A stretch of DNA of 47,216 bases from CAIQJJ01 sp964606085 (GCA_964606085.1 CAZSFD010000035.1:1-47216); one strand, 5' to 3'; shown: positions 29,561 to 37,915, counted from the stretch's first letter. Translations and numbers: made by a program. Notes: generated by a model not told the origin, from the sequence alone.

Positions 29561-30895
29561 TTATTGACTATCCAGCACCAGCACCCAATCGGGGCCGGCG
29601 ATGGGGGTGGTGAAGGCAGTAACGCCAGTGTTGGCAAACTCGCCGATGGGGAAGGTTTGGCCGTTGCGCGGGTCGAACCATTGGGCTTTGACCGGGCCGG
29701 AGAGCTTGCTCAGGTCTACGTTGACAGTCTGGTTGGCGCAGGGGATGTAGACCAGCGCATACGAGCCACCCTGGCAACGCGTGGCCCGCGGGTGGCGGGA
29801 GCGGGCGGGGTTAGAACGGTCTTCGCTGGGATGCCCGGCGGGGGGCGTGGCGGGTTCATCGGGGAGCAGGGTTTGGTCGGGGATTCGGCATTCGTAGGGG
29901 CGCGAAAGCATCAGGTTTTTGAGGTGGATCAGTTGCGCCGCGCCGGGGCCGTAGATGGCTTCTTCCCAGTTGGGCATGGGGTAGTTCACTGGTTCACGCT
30001 TGAGTGACCAGAACTGCCAGATCGAATGGCTGCCGTAGGTGTGGCCGCACGCCCCGGCGAAAACGGCGCGGTAGGCTTGCTTGCGAACGTCATATTCGGT
30101 GTAGCGGCCACACGAAGCATCCCATTTGCGCGTCCAGGGGTCAACCGGGTGGTGTTCGTAGTTGGGTTCGCCATCCAGCACCGGCTTGGCCGGGACGCGG
30201 TTGTAATCGCTGGTGATCATGTCCCAATTGGGCGAATCGTAAAGCACGTGGCCCGATTGCCACATATTCATATCCAGCCAATCGGCATCGTGCAGCCACG
30301 CAGAAGATGAATGGCCGCCCATGGGGTGGTAGGTAAAGAATGGCCGGTAACCCAGGCCTTCGATAATTCCCTTCGCCATCGCCGCCCACAGCGCCTCGTA
30401 GCCATCGGCGGGCCGGTCGCCGCCCAAAATCCACAGGATATTGGTGTCGTTGCGATAACGCTCGCCGAGATATTTGCCGTAAACGTAGGCATTATCCACG
30501 TTGAAGATCACCGGCCCGGCTCCCCAATGCTTGCCATTGACTTTATCGCCCCAGGTGGGCAACAGGCCAATGTACAGGCCCTTCTCGGCGGCGATGCGGA
30601 TGATTTCATCCATATCGCGGAAATAAAATTCATTGGGCCGCGTCGGGTCGTCGCCGAGCAGCGGCGTGTGGCCGTTGGCATTGGGCGTGCGCACGCCGTC
30701 AAATTCGGCCAGCGCCACCGCCTGGATCACGGTGTAGCCCTGCTGGCGGCGAATTTCCAGAAAAGTTTCGGCTTCCTGGCGGGTCAAGCGGTGGAACAGT
30801 TCCCAGGCGGTGTCGCCCAGCCAGAAGAAGGGTTCGCCGCTTTCGGTGGCGAGAAAGCGCCGGTTGGCACTGACAGTGATGCGTTCGAGAGACAT
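29561..30895 (-). CDS. GH140-like glycoside hydrolase (DUF4038) with C-terminal collagen-binding-type domain
   Basis: I start at ATG 30893-30895 (MSLERITVSANRRFL, 444 aa) because GGAGG lies 5 nt upstream. The DUF4038 TIM barrel is clear: GEPFFWLGDTAWELFHRLTRQEAETFL, RDMDEIIRIAAEKGLYIGLLPTWGDKV, ILWILGGDRPADG and PVLDGEPNYEHHP (likely catalytic acids). GH140 members include apiosidases. The C-terminal beta domain (YALVYIPCANQTVNVDLSKL to the end) is the usual partner. Between them a segment near 365-395 (HPSEDRSNPARSRHPRATRC) looks like in-frame repeat insertion. There is no signal peptide, so it probably acts in the cytoplasm. Confidence 0.8.
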   Translation of the reverse strand: MSLERITVSANRRFLATESGEPFFWLGDTAWELFHRLTRQEAETFLEIRRQQGYTVIQAVALAEFDGVRTPNANGHTPLLGDDPTRPNEFYFRDMDEIIRIAAEKGLYIGLLPTWGDKVNGKHWGAGPVIFNVDNAYVYGKYLGERYRNDTNILWILGGDRPADGYEALWAAMAKGIIEGLGYRPFFTYHPMGGHSSSAWLHDADWLDMNMWQSGHVLYDSPNWDMITSDYNRVPAKPVLDGEPNYEHHPVDPWTRKWDASCGRYTEYDVRKQAYRAVFAGACGHTYGSHSIWQFWSLKREPVNYPMPNWEEAIYGPGAAQLIHLKNLMLSRPYECRIPDQTLLPDEPATPPAGHPSEDRSNPARSRHPRATRCQGGSYALVYIPCANQTVNVDLSKLSGPVKAQWFDPRNGQTFPIGEFANTGVTAFTTPIAGPDWVLVLDSQ

Positions 30896-30917
30896 GTTTT
30901 CCTCCGTGAGATAAATA

Positions 30918-30951
30918 AGACTTCCAGGGTTTTCAAAAACTTCGGAAGTCT
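30918..30951. repeat. Short inverted repeat in the glycosidase leader
   Basis: AGACTTCC (30918-30925) and GGAAGTCT (30944-30951) can form an 8-bp hairpin in the predicted 5' leader, upstream of the Shine-Dalgarno. It could be a repeat or a translation-control stem. Confidence 0.5.
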
Positions 30952-30963
30952 GCGTTTTCGGCA

Positions 30964-30969
30964 ACTATA
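30964..30969 (-). promoter_or_regulatory. Extended -10 promoter for the glycosidase/phosphorylase operon
   Basis: TGGTATAGT on the minus strand (TATAGT at 30964-30969). The predicted leader is about 60 nt and includes the hairpin at 30918-30951. The -35 is unclear. Confidence 0.5.
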
Positions 30970-31005
30970 CCACTTGTGGAAATTTTATCAGCCGTGAAAT
31001 ATCTT

Positions 31006-31779
31006 TCAAAGCATCCAGTTCAGCACTTTTTGAATATAGTCATCCCAAAACGCCCAGACGTGTTCGCCGGGGCCTTCGGCGTAGGTGTAATCGAAACCGA
31101 GGGGCTGGATGAAGTCGCGGAAGGTCAGGTTGTCCTGATAGAGGAAATCTTCTGTGCCACAGCATTGGTAGAGGCGCGGCTTGTGCGGCGATTTGGCCGC
31201 CTGCTGCGCCAGGTAGCGCAAGTCGTTGGGGCTGCCAGCGAGTTGGGTTAGATCGCCGAAGATGTTGGTCATTTCGACAAGCCACGGATTTTGCTGATCG
31301 CCGTGATCGTGTTCGAGGATTTTGGCAATTTCGACCGCGCCCGACAGGCTGGCGGCGGCGGCGAAGCGTTCGGGGTGGGCCAGGGCCAGTTTGAAGGCGC
31401 CGTAGCCGCCCATCGAAAGCCCGGCAACGAAGTTGTCTGCGCGCTTTTCAGAGAGCGGGAAGAACGAACGCGCCACGGCCAGCACTTCTTCGCTGATGAA
31501 CTGCCAGTATTTACCGCCGTGGGCCATATCGGTGTAGAAACTGCGGTGAACAGACGGCATCACCACCGCCAGGTTGCGCCCTTCGACGTAGCGCTCGATA
31601 GACGTGCGGCGCTGCCAGATGGTGTGATCGTCAGAAAGGCCGTGCAGCAGGTAAAGCGTGGGCAGCTTGGGCTGCGGGGTGGATTTCATGTCGGCAAAGG
31701 AGCGCTGCGGGAGGATGACATCCATGTTGCAGCACAGGCCGAGGGTTTCGGAAAAGAAGTTGAGATGGAGGAGGGCCAT
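31006..31779 (-). CDS. Esterase D/tributyrin-esterase-like alpha/beta hydrolase
   Basis: This 257-aa protein has the esterase-D family features: YLLHGLSDDHTIWQRRT (oxyanion loop), nucleophile Ser in AGLSMGGYGAFKLALAHPERF, Asp in CGTEDFLYQDNL and His in GPGEHVWAFWDDYI, a complete triad. It resembles S-formylglutathione hydrolase and small acyl-ester hydrolases. It has no signal peptide. It lies 39 nt downstream of the ammonia-lyase on the same strand, separated by an 8-mer array. Confidence 0.85.
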   Translation of the reverse strand: MALLHLNFFSETLGLCCNMDVILPQRSFADMKSTPQPKLPTLYLLHGLSDDHTIWQRRTSIERYVEGRNLAVVMPSVHRSFYTDMAHGGKYWQFISEEVLAVARSFFPLSEKRADNFVAGLSMGGYGAFKLALAHPERFAAAASLSGAVEIAKILEHDHGDQQNPWLVEMTNIFGDLTQLAGSPNDLRYLAQQAAKSPHKPRLYQCCGTEDFLYQDNLTFRDFIQPLGFDYTYAEGPGEHVWAFWDDYIQKVLNWML

Positions 31780-31788
31780 AGGGGGAGG

Positions 31789-31820
31789 GGGTGAGAGGGT
31801 GAAAAGGTGACAGGGTGATT
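31789..31820. repeat. 8-bp tandem array (GGGTGANN) at the ammonia-lyase stop
   Basis: Four 8-mers: GGGTGAGA, GGGTGAAA, AGGTGACA, GGGTGATT. The hutH stop codon (TAA, minus strand, 31819-31821) overlaps the last unit. Confidence 0.75.
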
Positions 31821-33348
31821 AGGAAAGCGCGGTGGTGACTTCTTCGAGGATTTGGCAGGATTGGACGAGGGCCTTCATCGTGTTGTGATCGGGGTAGAGG
31901 GGGCGGTCTGTGTCGAGGTGGGCCACGTGGCGGCGGATGACTTCGCGGGCTTTCTGTACGCCGCGGCCGGGGGTGAAGCCGCCGGGCTGGGCGGCGCGCA
32001 GGTCGAGGGCCTGGGCGGCGGCCATGAATTCGATGCCCAGCACGCCGTAAGCGTTATCGAGGATTTGACCGTTCTTGAGGGCGGTGTTCATGCCCATTGA
32101 GACAAAATCTTCCTGGTCGGCGGCGGCGGGGATGGATTGGATGCTGGCGGGCGTGGAGAGGATGCGCTGCTCGACGATCAGGCTGTCGGCGGTGTACTGC
32201 GAGAGCATCAGGCCCGAAAAGAAGCCAGGGTTGTGGGTGAGAAAATCGGGCAGGCCGGCGCTGAGGGCGGGGTTGGTCAGGCGGTTGAGGCGGCGCTCCG
32301 CAAGGACGCACACCATTGTGATGGCCGCCCCGGCCATATCCATGGGCAAGGCTACCGGCGAACCCTGGAAGTTAGCCCCGGTCAGCGTCAGGCGGTATTC
32401 GGGCAGGAAGATCGGGTTGTCGCCGACGCCGTTGAGTTCGATCTCCACCTGTTCTTTGGCCCAGCGCACGGCATCGTGAGCGGCGCCGATCACCTGCGGC
32501 GAGGAGCGCATCGAGTAGGCATCTTGCACCTTCGTCTTGACCTTGCCGGTGCGCAGGTCGCTGCCTTCGATGTAGGAAAGGATGGCTTTGGCACTACGGA
32601 TCGCCCCTGGAAAGCCGCGCAATTCATGCAGGCGCGCGTCATAGGGCTTCATGTTGGCCAGCAGCGCTTCGAGGCTCATGGCGCAGGCGATCTCGGCCTG
32701 GCGCAGCCAGCGATCCATGTCGTAGAGTTGCAAGGCGCTGATGGCGGTCAACAGGTTCGAGCCGTTGATGGCGGCCAGGCCGTCGCGCGCTTGCAAATCG
32801 GGGATGGGGATGCCCGCCCTTTGCATGGCTACGCGCCCCGGCAGGCGCTCGTCCTGGTAGAAGGCTTCGCCCTCGCCCATCAGCAGCAGGGCCGCCTGGG
32901 CCATGGGGGCCAGGTCGCCGCACGCCCCCACCGAACCCTTCTGGCACACCACCGGCGTGACGCCGCGGTTGAGCATCTCGACCAGCGTCAGCGTGATCTC
33001 CGGGCGGCAGCCGGAGTTGCCGTGGGCGTGGACGTTGATCCGTCCGGCCAGGGCTGCCCGCACGTGTTCGATAGGGGCCGGTTCGCCGATGCCGGCGGCA
33101 TGGTTGTAGATGAGATAGCGTTGGAATTGAAGCACCTGCTCATCGGTCAGCAGCACTTCCGAAAATTCGCCGATGCCGGTGTTGGTGCCATACATCGTCT
33201 CTTTGGCGGCCAGCTTTTCTTCGAGCATGGCACGGCAAATTTTGATGCGTTCCAGGGCCGCCGGGTGCAGTTCCACCCACTCACCGTGGCGGGCAATTTG
33301 AACGAGTTTTTCAATGGTGAGGCCGGAACCGTCCAGGGTGATTGTCAT
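31819..33348 (-). CDS. hutH: Histidine ammonia-lyase family protein with Ala-Cys-Gly MIO triad
   Basis: The family removes ammonia from histidine (or aromatic amino acids) with an MIO prosthetic group formed from an Ala-Ser-Gly loop. The 509-aa protein aligns with HAL in length: Y53 (MYGTNTGIGEFSEVLL), H83 (YNHAAGIGEP), HGNSGCRPEITL and GSVGACGDLAPMAQA, where residues 142-144 are A-C-G. The codons read GCG TGC GGC, so the usual serine is cysteine. In Pseudomonas HAL a Ser143Cys change is reported to stay active, so this could still cyclise. H83 favours histidine as substrate, but aminomutase or other specificity is possible. No other hut gene is in the window. GGGAG lies 5 nt before the ATG. 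Confidence 0.85.
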   Translation of the reverse strand: MTITLDGSGLTIEKLVQIARHGEWVELHPAALERIKICRAMLEEKLAAKETMYGTNTGIGEFSEVLLTDEQVLQFQRYLIYNHAAGIGEPAPIEHVRAALAGRINVHAHGNSGCRPEITLTLVEMLNRGVTPVVCQKGSVGACGDLAPMAQAALLLMGEGEAFYQDERLPGRVAMQRAGIPIPDLQARDGLAAINGSNLLTAISALQLYDMDRWLRQAEIACAMSLEALLANMKPYDARLHELRGFPGAIRSAKAILSYIEGSDLRTGKVKTKVQDAYSMRSSPQVIGAAHDAVRWAKEQVEIELNGVGDNPIFLPEYRLTLTGANFQGSPVALPMDMAGAAITMVCVLAERRLNRLTNPALSAGLPDFLTHNPGFFSGLMLSQYTADSLIVEQRILSTPASIQSIPAAADQEDFVSMGMNTALKNGQILDNAYGVLGIEFMAAAQALDLRAAQPGGFTPGRGVQKAREVIRRHVAHLDTDRPLYPDHNTMKALVQSCQILEEVTTALS

Positions 33349-33359
33349 AAAAACTCCCG

Positions 33360-33385
33360 GTAGGGCGAAATTAATTTCGCCCTAC
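33360..33385. repeat. 26-bp perfect palindrome, GTAGGGC family, copy 1
   Basis: GTAGGGC, GAA, ATTAAT, TTC, GCCCTAC. It contains the TAG stop codon of the 78-aa gene (33382-33384) and lies 11 bp upstream of the hutH start. Confidence 0.9.
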
Positions 33386-33618
33386 AATTCAATACCCAGG
33401 TGTGAAAGAATGATGTCCAGCGGCCAGTGGCGGCGGTCTTCGAAGGCTTGTTGAAGATCGTGCAGGCCGCGCAGCTTTTCTTCTTTGTCGAAAGCAAAGC
33501 GGCCCGGGCGGGGAATTTCGGTCAGGGCGCGATAAATTTCGCTGGGGGTGCGGTTGGTGGCATCGAGAGCCTGCTGGAGATATTGACGGCGGAATTTTTC
33601 GTATTTGGCGTGATCCAT
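33382..33618 (-). CDS. Small conserved-looking protein of unknown function
   Basis: The 78-aa product (MDHAKYEKFRRQYLQQALDA... ending ILSHLGIEL) is charged and helical with no membrane segment or signal. I recognise no family. It lies 5 nt downstream of the CBS-ACT gene, which suggests co-transcription. Codon use fits its neighbours, and its stop is inside the 26-bp palindrome, so it is probably real but unassigned. Confidence 0.6.
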   Translation of the reverse strand: MDHAKYEKFRRQYLQQALDATNRTPSEIYRALTEIPRPGRFAFDKEEKLRGLHDLQQAFEDRRHWPLDIILSHLGIEL

Positions 33619-33623
33619 GGCTG

Positions 33624-34265
33624 CTACGCCTGGCGAATATCTACGATCTTTTCGGCCAGCGGGGCAACCAGCTTTTGCACGGTGGCCTGCTCCAGGCCGC
33701 TGACCTTGAACATAATCAGGCGGTTGGACGCCCCCTCGCCCAGGAAAGTCCCCAGGGCGATAAAGTTGCCACCGGCGTCACTGACGGCCTGGGTGATCTT
33801 GGCCAGTTGGCCGGGCTGCTCGTGCATCAGCACGGTCACGCGCACGCCCGGTTCGCGGGCACCGGTCAATTCGAGGAAAATCTTGAACAGGTCATTTTCG
33901 GTGATGATGCCCACCACATCGTCGCCGCGCACAACCGGCATGCCGCCAATTTCAAAATCGGCCATCATACGGGCGGCTTCTTCAATGGGCATCTCTTCGG
34001 TGATGGTGCGCACATCCTTGCTCATCACTTCTTTGACCGTGATCTTGCTGAGCAGGTAGTTCATCTCCCACACGCTGAGGGTGGTGGCCGCCGAGGGCGA
34101 GGCGTTCTGCAAATCCGTCGCCGTCACAATCCCCACCAATTTACCCTTTTTGATCACCGGCAGGCGGCTGATCTTCTCTTTTTTCATCAGGTTGAAGGCA
34201 TCATGGACAGGCAATTCCGGGTCAACCGTAATCACCGGGCGAGACATACGTTCACCGACGAGCAT
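33624..34265 (-). CDS. CBS-pair and ACT domain protein (AcuB-like)
   Basis: This 213-aa protein has two CBS motifs (ERMSRPVITVDPELPVHDAF, KISRLPVIKKGKLVGIVTATDL; KEVMSKDVRTITEEMPIEEA, GGMPVVRGDDVVGIITENDL), then an ACT domain (about 140-210: RVTVLMHEQPGQLAKITQAVSDAGGNFIALGTF). CBS pairs bind adenosine ligands and ACT domains bind amino acids, so it is probably a regulatory sensor. AcuB of Bacillus has this layout. AGGAG lies 6 nt before the ATG. Confidence 0.88.
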   Translation of the reverse strand: MLVGERMSRPVITVDPELPVHDAFNLMKKEKISRLPVIKKGKLVGIVTATDLQNASPSAATTLSVWEMNYLLSKITVKEVMSKDVRTITEEMPIEEAARMMADFEIGGMPVVRGDDVVGIITENDLFKIFLELTGAREPGVRVTVLMHEQPGQLAKITQAVSDAGGNFIALGTFLGEGASNRLIMFKVSGLEQATVQKLVAPLAEKIVDIRQA

Positions 34266-34281
34266 AGGAATCTCCTTTTTT

Positions 34282-34307
34282 GTAGGGCAAAATTAATTTT
34301 GCCCTAC
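34282..34307. repeat. 26-bp perfect palindrome, GTAGGGC family, copy 2
   Basis: GTAGGGC, AAA, ATTAAT, TTT, GCCCTAC. It contains the TAG stop of the M20 peptidase gene (34304-34306). Confidence 0.9.
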
Positions 34308-35659
34308 TTGAACAGTTCGATGATACGCGCCACGTGTTTGGCGCCTTTGAGATACAAATCCAAACGGATATTTTCATTGGGGGCGTGCGCCAGCGTGCCA
34401 GGGTAGCCCACGCCAGCCGCCGCCACCGGAACGCCGAGGATTTCGATGAAGGGATGGTTCGGGCCAGAGCCGCCCACCATCGGGACAATCTGCATCGGGT
34501 GGTCGTACACAGCGCGGCCAGCCTCGACCACCATCGCGATGAAGGGGTGGTCGGGGTCGGTGCGGGCGGGCGGCTCGCCGCCGAGGAAGTTCACCTGCAC
34601 ATCGGCGAAACCTTCGGCATCGAGGTGGGCGCGCAGCAGGCGCAGCACTTGTTCGGGGGTCTGGTCAGGCACCAGGCGGAAATCCACCTTGGCCGAGGCT
34701 TTGGCCGGCTGCACCGTCTTCGAGCCTGGCCCCTGGTAGCCGGAGGTCAGGCCGCAGATCGTGCAGGTAGGCGTGAAGACTTCTTCGATGCGTAAATCTA
34801 CGCCGCCGGTAAGCCCCTTGATGAAGCCAGCCAGGCCGTAGCGGGTCTTGTATTCCTCGGCGGTATCGGGCAGGGCTGCCATCAACTCGCGGTCACGGGC
34901 GCTGGGCGGCCTGACGGCATCGTAAAAGCCGGGGATGCGGATGCGTTCATCAGGCCCTTTGAGCGAGTTGAGCGCCCACACCAGCCGCCAGGCGGCGTTG
35001 GGGAAGATCGAGCCGCCTACGCCCGAATGTACATCCATATTGGCCGTCTCGACCGAGAGTTCCACATAGCAGATGCCGCGCAGCCCGGCGTACTGCATCG
35101 GCACGTCGCGGTGATCCACATAGCCAAATTCCCAGATGCAGCCGTCAGCGGCGAGTTTATCGGCGTGGTCGTGGATGTAATCTTTGAGATGGATGCTGCT
35201 GACTTCTTCCTCGCCCTCGATGACAAACTTGACATTGCAGGGCAGTTCGCCTTCGGCAGCCAGGATAGCGTCAATGGCGAACAGGCGGCTGGTCAGGTGG
35301 CCCTTGTCATCGCTCACGCCGCGGGCGAAGAGCTTGCCATCACGGATGGTCGGCTCAAAAGGCGGGGAGTCCCACAGTTCGAGCGGTTCGGGCGGCTGCA
35401 CGTCGTAGTGATTGTAGAAGAGCAGCGTTTTGTCGCCCTTGCCCTTGCGCTCGGCAAAGACGACCGGCGCGCCAGCGGTGGGGTCAATTTCGACGGTGAA
35501 GCCGCGCGCCCGCAGCATCTCGGCCACCAGCGAAGCGCATTCCTGCAAACCCCTGTTTTGCGCCGCCACGCTGGGCTGGGCACACAGGCGTGAAAGCTCG
35601 GCAAGTGAGTCGTCGAGATGCGCATCAAGATAAGAGTCAATGAAACGAAAGTCAGTCAT
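34304..35659 (-). CDS. M20-family metallopeptidase/dipeptidase
   Basis: I start at ATG 35657-35659 (MTDFRFIDSYL, 451 aa) because GAGGAG lies 4 nt upstream; the TTG four codons earlier is less likely. The zinc ligands and catalytic residues of M20 appear in order: YNHYDVQPPEP, GVSDDKGHLTSRL, VIEGEEEVSS, D in FGYVDHRDV and H in LAHAPNENIRLD. It is a cytoplasmic di- or tripeptidase or deacylase; substrate unknown. The stop lies in the 26-bp palindrome. Confidence 0.88.
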   Translation of the reverse strand: MTDFRFIDSYLDAHLDDSLAELSRLCAQPSVAAQNRGLQECASLVAEMLRARGFTVEIDPTAGAPVVFAERKGKGDKTLLFYNHYDVQPPEPLELWDSPPFEPTIRDGKLFARGVSDDKGHLTSRLFAIDAILAAEGELPCNVKFVIEGEEEVSSIHLKDYIHDHADKLAADGCIWEFGYVDHRDVPMQYAGLRGICYVELSVETANMDVHSGVGGSIFPNAAWRLVWALNSLKGPDERIRIPGFYDAVRPPSARDRELMAALPDTAEEYKTRYGLAGFIKGLTGGVDLRIEEVFTPTCTICGLTSGYQGPGSKTVQPAKASAKVDFRLVPDQTPEQVLRLLRAHLDAEGFADVQVNFLGGEPPARTDPDHPFIAMVVEAGRAVYDHPMQIVPMVGGSGPNHPFIEILGVPVAAAGVGYPGTLAHAPNENIRLDLYLKGAKHVARIIELFK

Positions 35660-35706
35660 AGGTCTCCTCAAGATGAATCAGGGATTAGGACAGTCCTGCT
35701 ACCTGA

Positions 35707-36271
35707 TTACCCACCAATCCACCCCAACAACCCTGACCCGGCATAGGCAAAGATGAGCATTTTGATCGTTTCACCCAGCCAGCACCAGAACAGGAAGCGT
35801 GAGATGGGCATTTTGAGCGCCCCGGCAGCCATGCCAGAAAGATCGGCGATGGGATTGGGAATGGCGGCCAGCACCAGCACCACCAGCGGGCCGTTTTTGC
35901 GCATTGCCTGGCTCAGGCGTTCGTACAGGTCAACCCGCTCGAAGACGGCCCGCCCGCTGTATCCGGCCAGGTAGCCAGAGATTTCGCCCAGCGCCGCCCC
36001 CGCCCCAGCCGCCAGACCCACGCCAACCGGGTTCAGCACACCGCCCAGGGTGAAGATGATGGCAATGCCCGGCGCGGGCAAAATGACGGTGGCATAGGCC
36101 AAAAACGCCAGGACGAACACCCCGGCGTAACCGTAGTGCGAGAGGGCTTCGACCTGGTCACGGATAGCATAAATGCCAACGCTCAAGGCCACCACCATCA
36201 GCAGCGCCCCCAGGCGGGCGAGGCGCTGCCGGGTGAACCAGGTATACCATGCCGGGCCAGGTTGGCGCTGG

Positions 36272-36282
<11 letters not shown>
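35707..36282 (-). CDS. VTT-domain (SNARE-associated/DedA-like) membrane protein
   Basis: This 191-aa protein has about five hydrophobic helices and the VTT pattern: ATVILPAPGIAIIFTLGGVLNPVGVGLAAGAGAALGEISGYLAGYSG and VLVLAAIPNPIADLSGMAAGAL, with a conserved proline and glycine rich re-entrant loop. VTT proteins are proposed lipid scramblases or transporters. Its start lies 11 nt inside the cyclophilin gene end. Confidence 0.85.
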
Positions 36283-36784
<502 letters not shown>

Positions 36785-36808
36785 GAGTTTTTCCTTTCGG
36801 GGGGTAGG

Positions 36809-37432
36809 TTAGCCACCCAGGAGCGCCTGAATGCGGGCGACCACCATATCGAGGGCCACTTCGTTGAAGCCGCCCTCGGGGATGATCACATCGGCATGGC
36901 GCTTGGATGGTTCGACGAATTCCAGGTGCATGGGCCGCACCGTGGCGAGGTATTGCTGGATGACCGATTCTGCTGTGCGCCCGCGTTCGGCAATATCGCG
37001 CTGCAAACGACGGATCAGGCGGATGTCGTCATCCGTATCCACATAAATTTTGACGTCGAACAGGTCACGCAAGTCCTTTTCGACGAAGATCAAAATGCCT
37101 TCGACCAAAATCACCGGCTGCGGGGCCAGCGGTTGGGTTTGCAGGGTGCGGCTGTGGGTTTTGAAATCGTAAATGGGGATTTGCACCGGCTGCCCGGCTT
37201 TGAGCGCCCGAACGTGCTGCACCAGCAGCGGCGTATCGAGCGAATCGGGGTGGTCGAAATTGACGGCGGCGCGTTCGGCCAGCGAAAGATGGCCCAGGTC
37301 TTTGTAGTAGGCATCGTGCGGGATAAAGGCAATATGGTGGGCGCCCACGCGGTCGAGGATGACGTGCGAAACCGTGGTCTTACCCGAACCGCTGCCGCCA
37401 GCGATGCCGAGGATGAGGGGGGTTGAAGGCAT
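36809..37432 (-). CDS. udk: Uridine kinase
   Basis: Udk phosphorylates uridine or cytidine with ATP or GTP in pyrimidine salvage. The 207-aa protein has Walker A GIAGGSGSGKTTVS, the uridine-site HDAYYKDLGHLSLAERAAVNFDHPDSLDT, YDFKTHSRT and VILVEGILIF, followed by YVDTDDDIRLIRRLQRDIAERGRT. A -10 hexamer lies 6 nt before the ATG and no Shine-Dalgarno is visible, so the message is predicted leaderless. Confidence 0.93.
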   Translation of the reverse strand: MPSTPLILGIAGGSGSGKTTVSHVILDRVGAHHIAFIPHDAYYKDLGHLSLAERAAVNFDHPDSLDTPLLVQHVRALKAGQPVQIPIYDFKTHSRTLQTQPLAPQPVILVEGILIFVEKDLRDLFDVKIYVDTDDDIRLIRRLQRDIAERGRTAESVIQQYLATVRPMHLEFVEPSKRHADVIIPEGGFNEVALDMVVARIQALLGG

Positions 37433-37438
37433 GGCAGC

Positions 37439-37469
37439 ATTATACTATCGCCCGCGGTTTGTCTGGCAA
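37439..37469 (-). promoter_or_regulatory. udk promoter (leaderless)
   Basis: TTGCCA (37464-37469), a 19-nt spacer and TATAAT (37439-37444) on the minus strand. The udk ATG begins 6 nt after the -10. It is divergent from the cold-shock promoter 20 bp away. Confidence 0.65.
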
Positions 37470-37489
37470 TCTGGAGAGCGCAGCGCTGC

Positions 37490-37518
37490 TTGACGAAAGC
37501 CCCCATCCCTGATAAACT
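37490..37518 (+). promoter_or_regulatory. Promoter of the cold-shock leader/gene
   Basis: TTGACG (37490-37495), a 17-nt spacer and TAAACT (37513-37518). The predicted start is near 37525, about 160 nt before the cold-shock ATG. Confidence 0.8.
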
Positions 37519-37562
37519 CGCCACCCGTAAGGCAGTACGTGTGTTCTCTGAGGTCGTTGGAG

Positions 37563-37600
37563 CCGGTCTGAACAGGAAGTGCCGTTCAGGCCGGTTTTTT
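37563..37600 (+). terminator. Intrinsic terminator inside the cold-shock gene leader (attenuator or sRNA end)
   Basis: CCGGTCTGAAC (37563-37573), a 10-nt loop and GTTCAGGCCGG (37584-37594), then TTTTTT. It is in plus orientation, 84 nt upstream of the csp ATG, so most RNA from 37525 would end as a ~75-nt transcript unless the hairpin is prevented. No second strong promoter lies between it and the gene. Confidence 0.75.
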
Positions 37601-37684
37601 ATCCCCTGTGAAGACCTGCGCCGTGATCTACAAAGAGCGCGAGACTGCCAGAAATTTGTTTTTCTAGTAAGGAGAAAGTTTATT

Positions 37685-37897
37685 ATGAGCGACCGAGTCA
37701 ATGGTACCGTCAAATGGTTCAGTGCGAGCAAGGGCTACGGCTTCATCGAACGCGAAGGCGGCCCCGATGTTTTCGTCCACTTCTCAGCCATTCAAACCGA
37801 TGGCTTCCGCACCCTGCGCGAGGGCCAGAAAGTCGAATTCACCATCGAGCAAGGCCCCAAGGGCCTCCAGGCTGCCAACGTCATTTCTGCGGCCTGA
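37685..37897 (+). CDS. Cold-shock protein (CspA family)
   Basis: This 70-aa single cold-shock domain has both RNA-binding motifs: KWFSASKGYGFIEREGG (RNP1) and DVFVHFSAI (RNP2). It binds single-stranded RNA and DNA and acts as an RNA chaperone. I start at ATG 37685, with AAGGAG 11 nt upstream, because longer frames run through the leader. The long leader with a terminator suggests control after transcription starts. Confidence 0.95.
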   Translation: MSDRVNGTVKWFSASKGYGFIEREGGPDVFVHFSAIQTDGFRTLREGQKVEFTIEQGPKGLQAANVISAA

Positions 37898-37915
37898 AGA
37901 AATCGAAAAACGAAC

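Noticed and set aside
30896..30964. N-terminal extension of the glycosidase
   Set aside because: The longer frame crosses the Shine-Dalgarno, an inverted repeat and the -10 region; the MSLERITV start has an ideal ribosome site.
37525..37600. SRP (4.5S) or 6S RNA
   Set aside because: I could not match the SRP domain IV loop or the 6S long-hairpin shape; the transcript would be too short for 6S.
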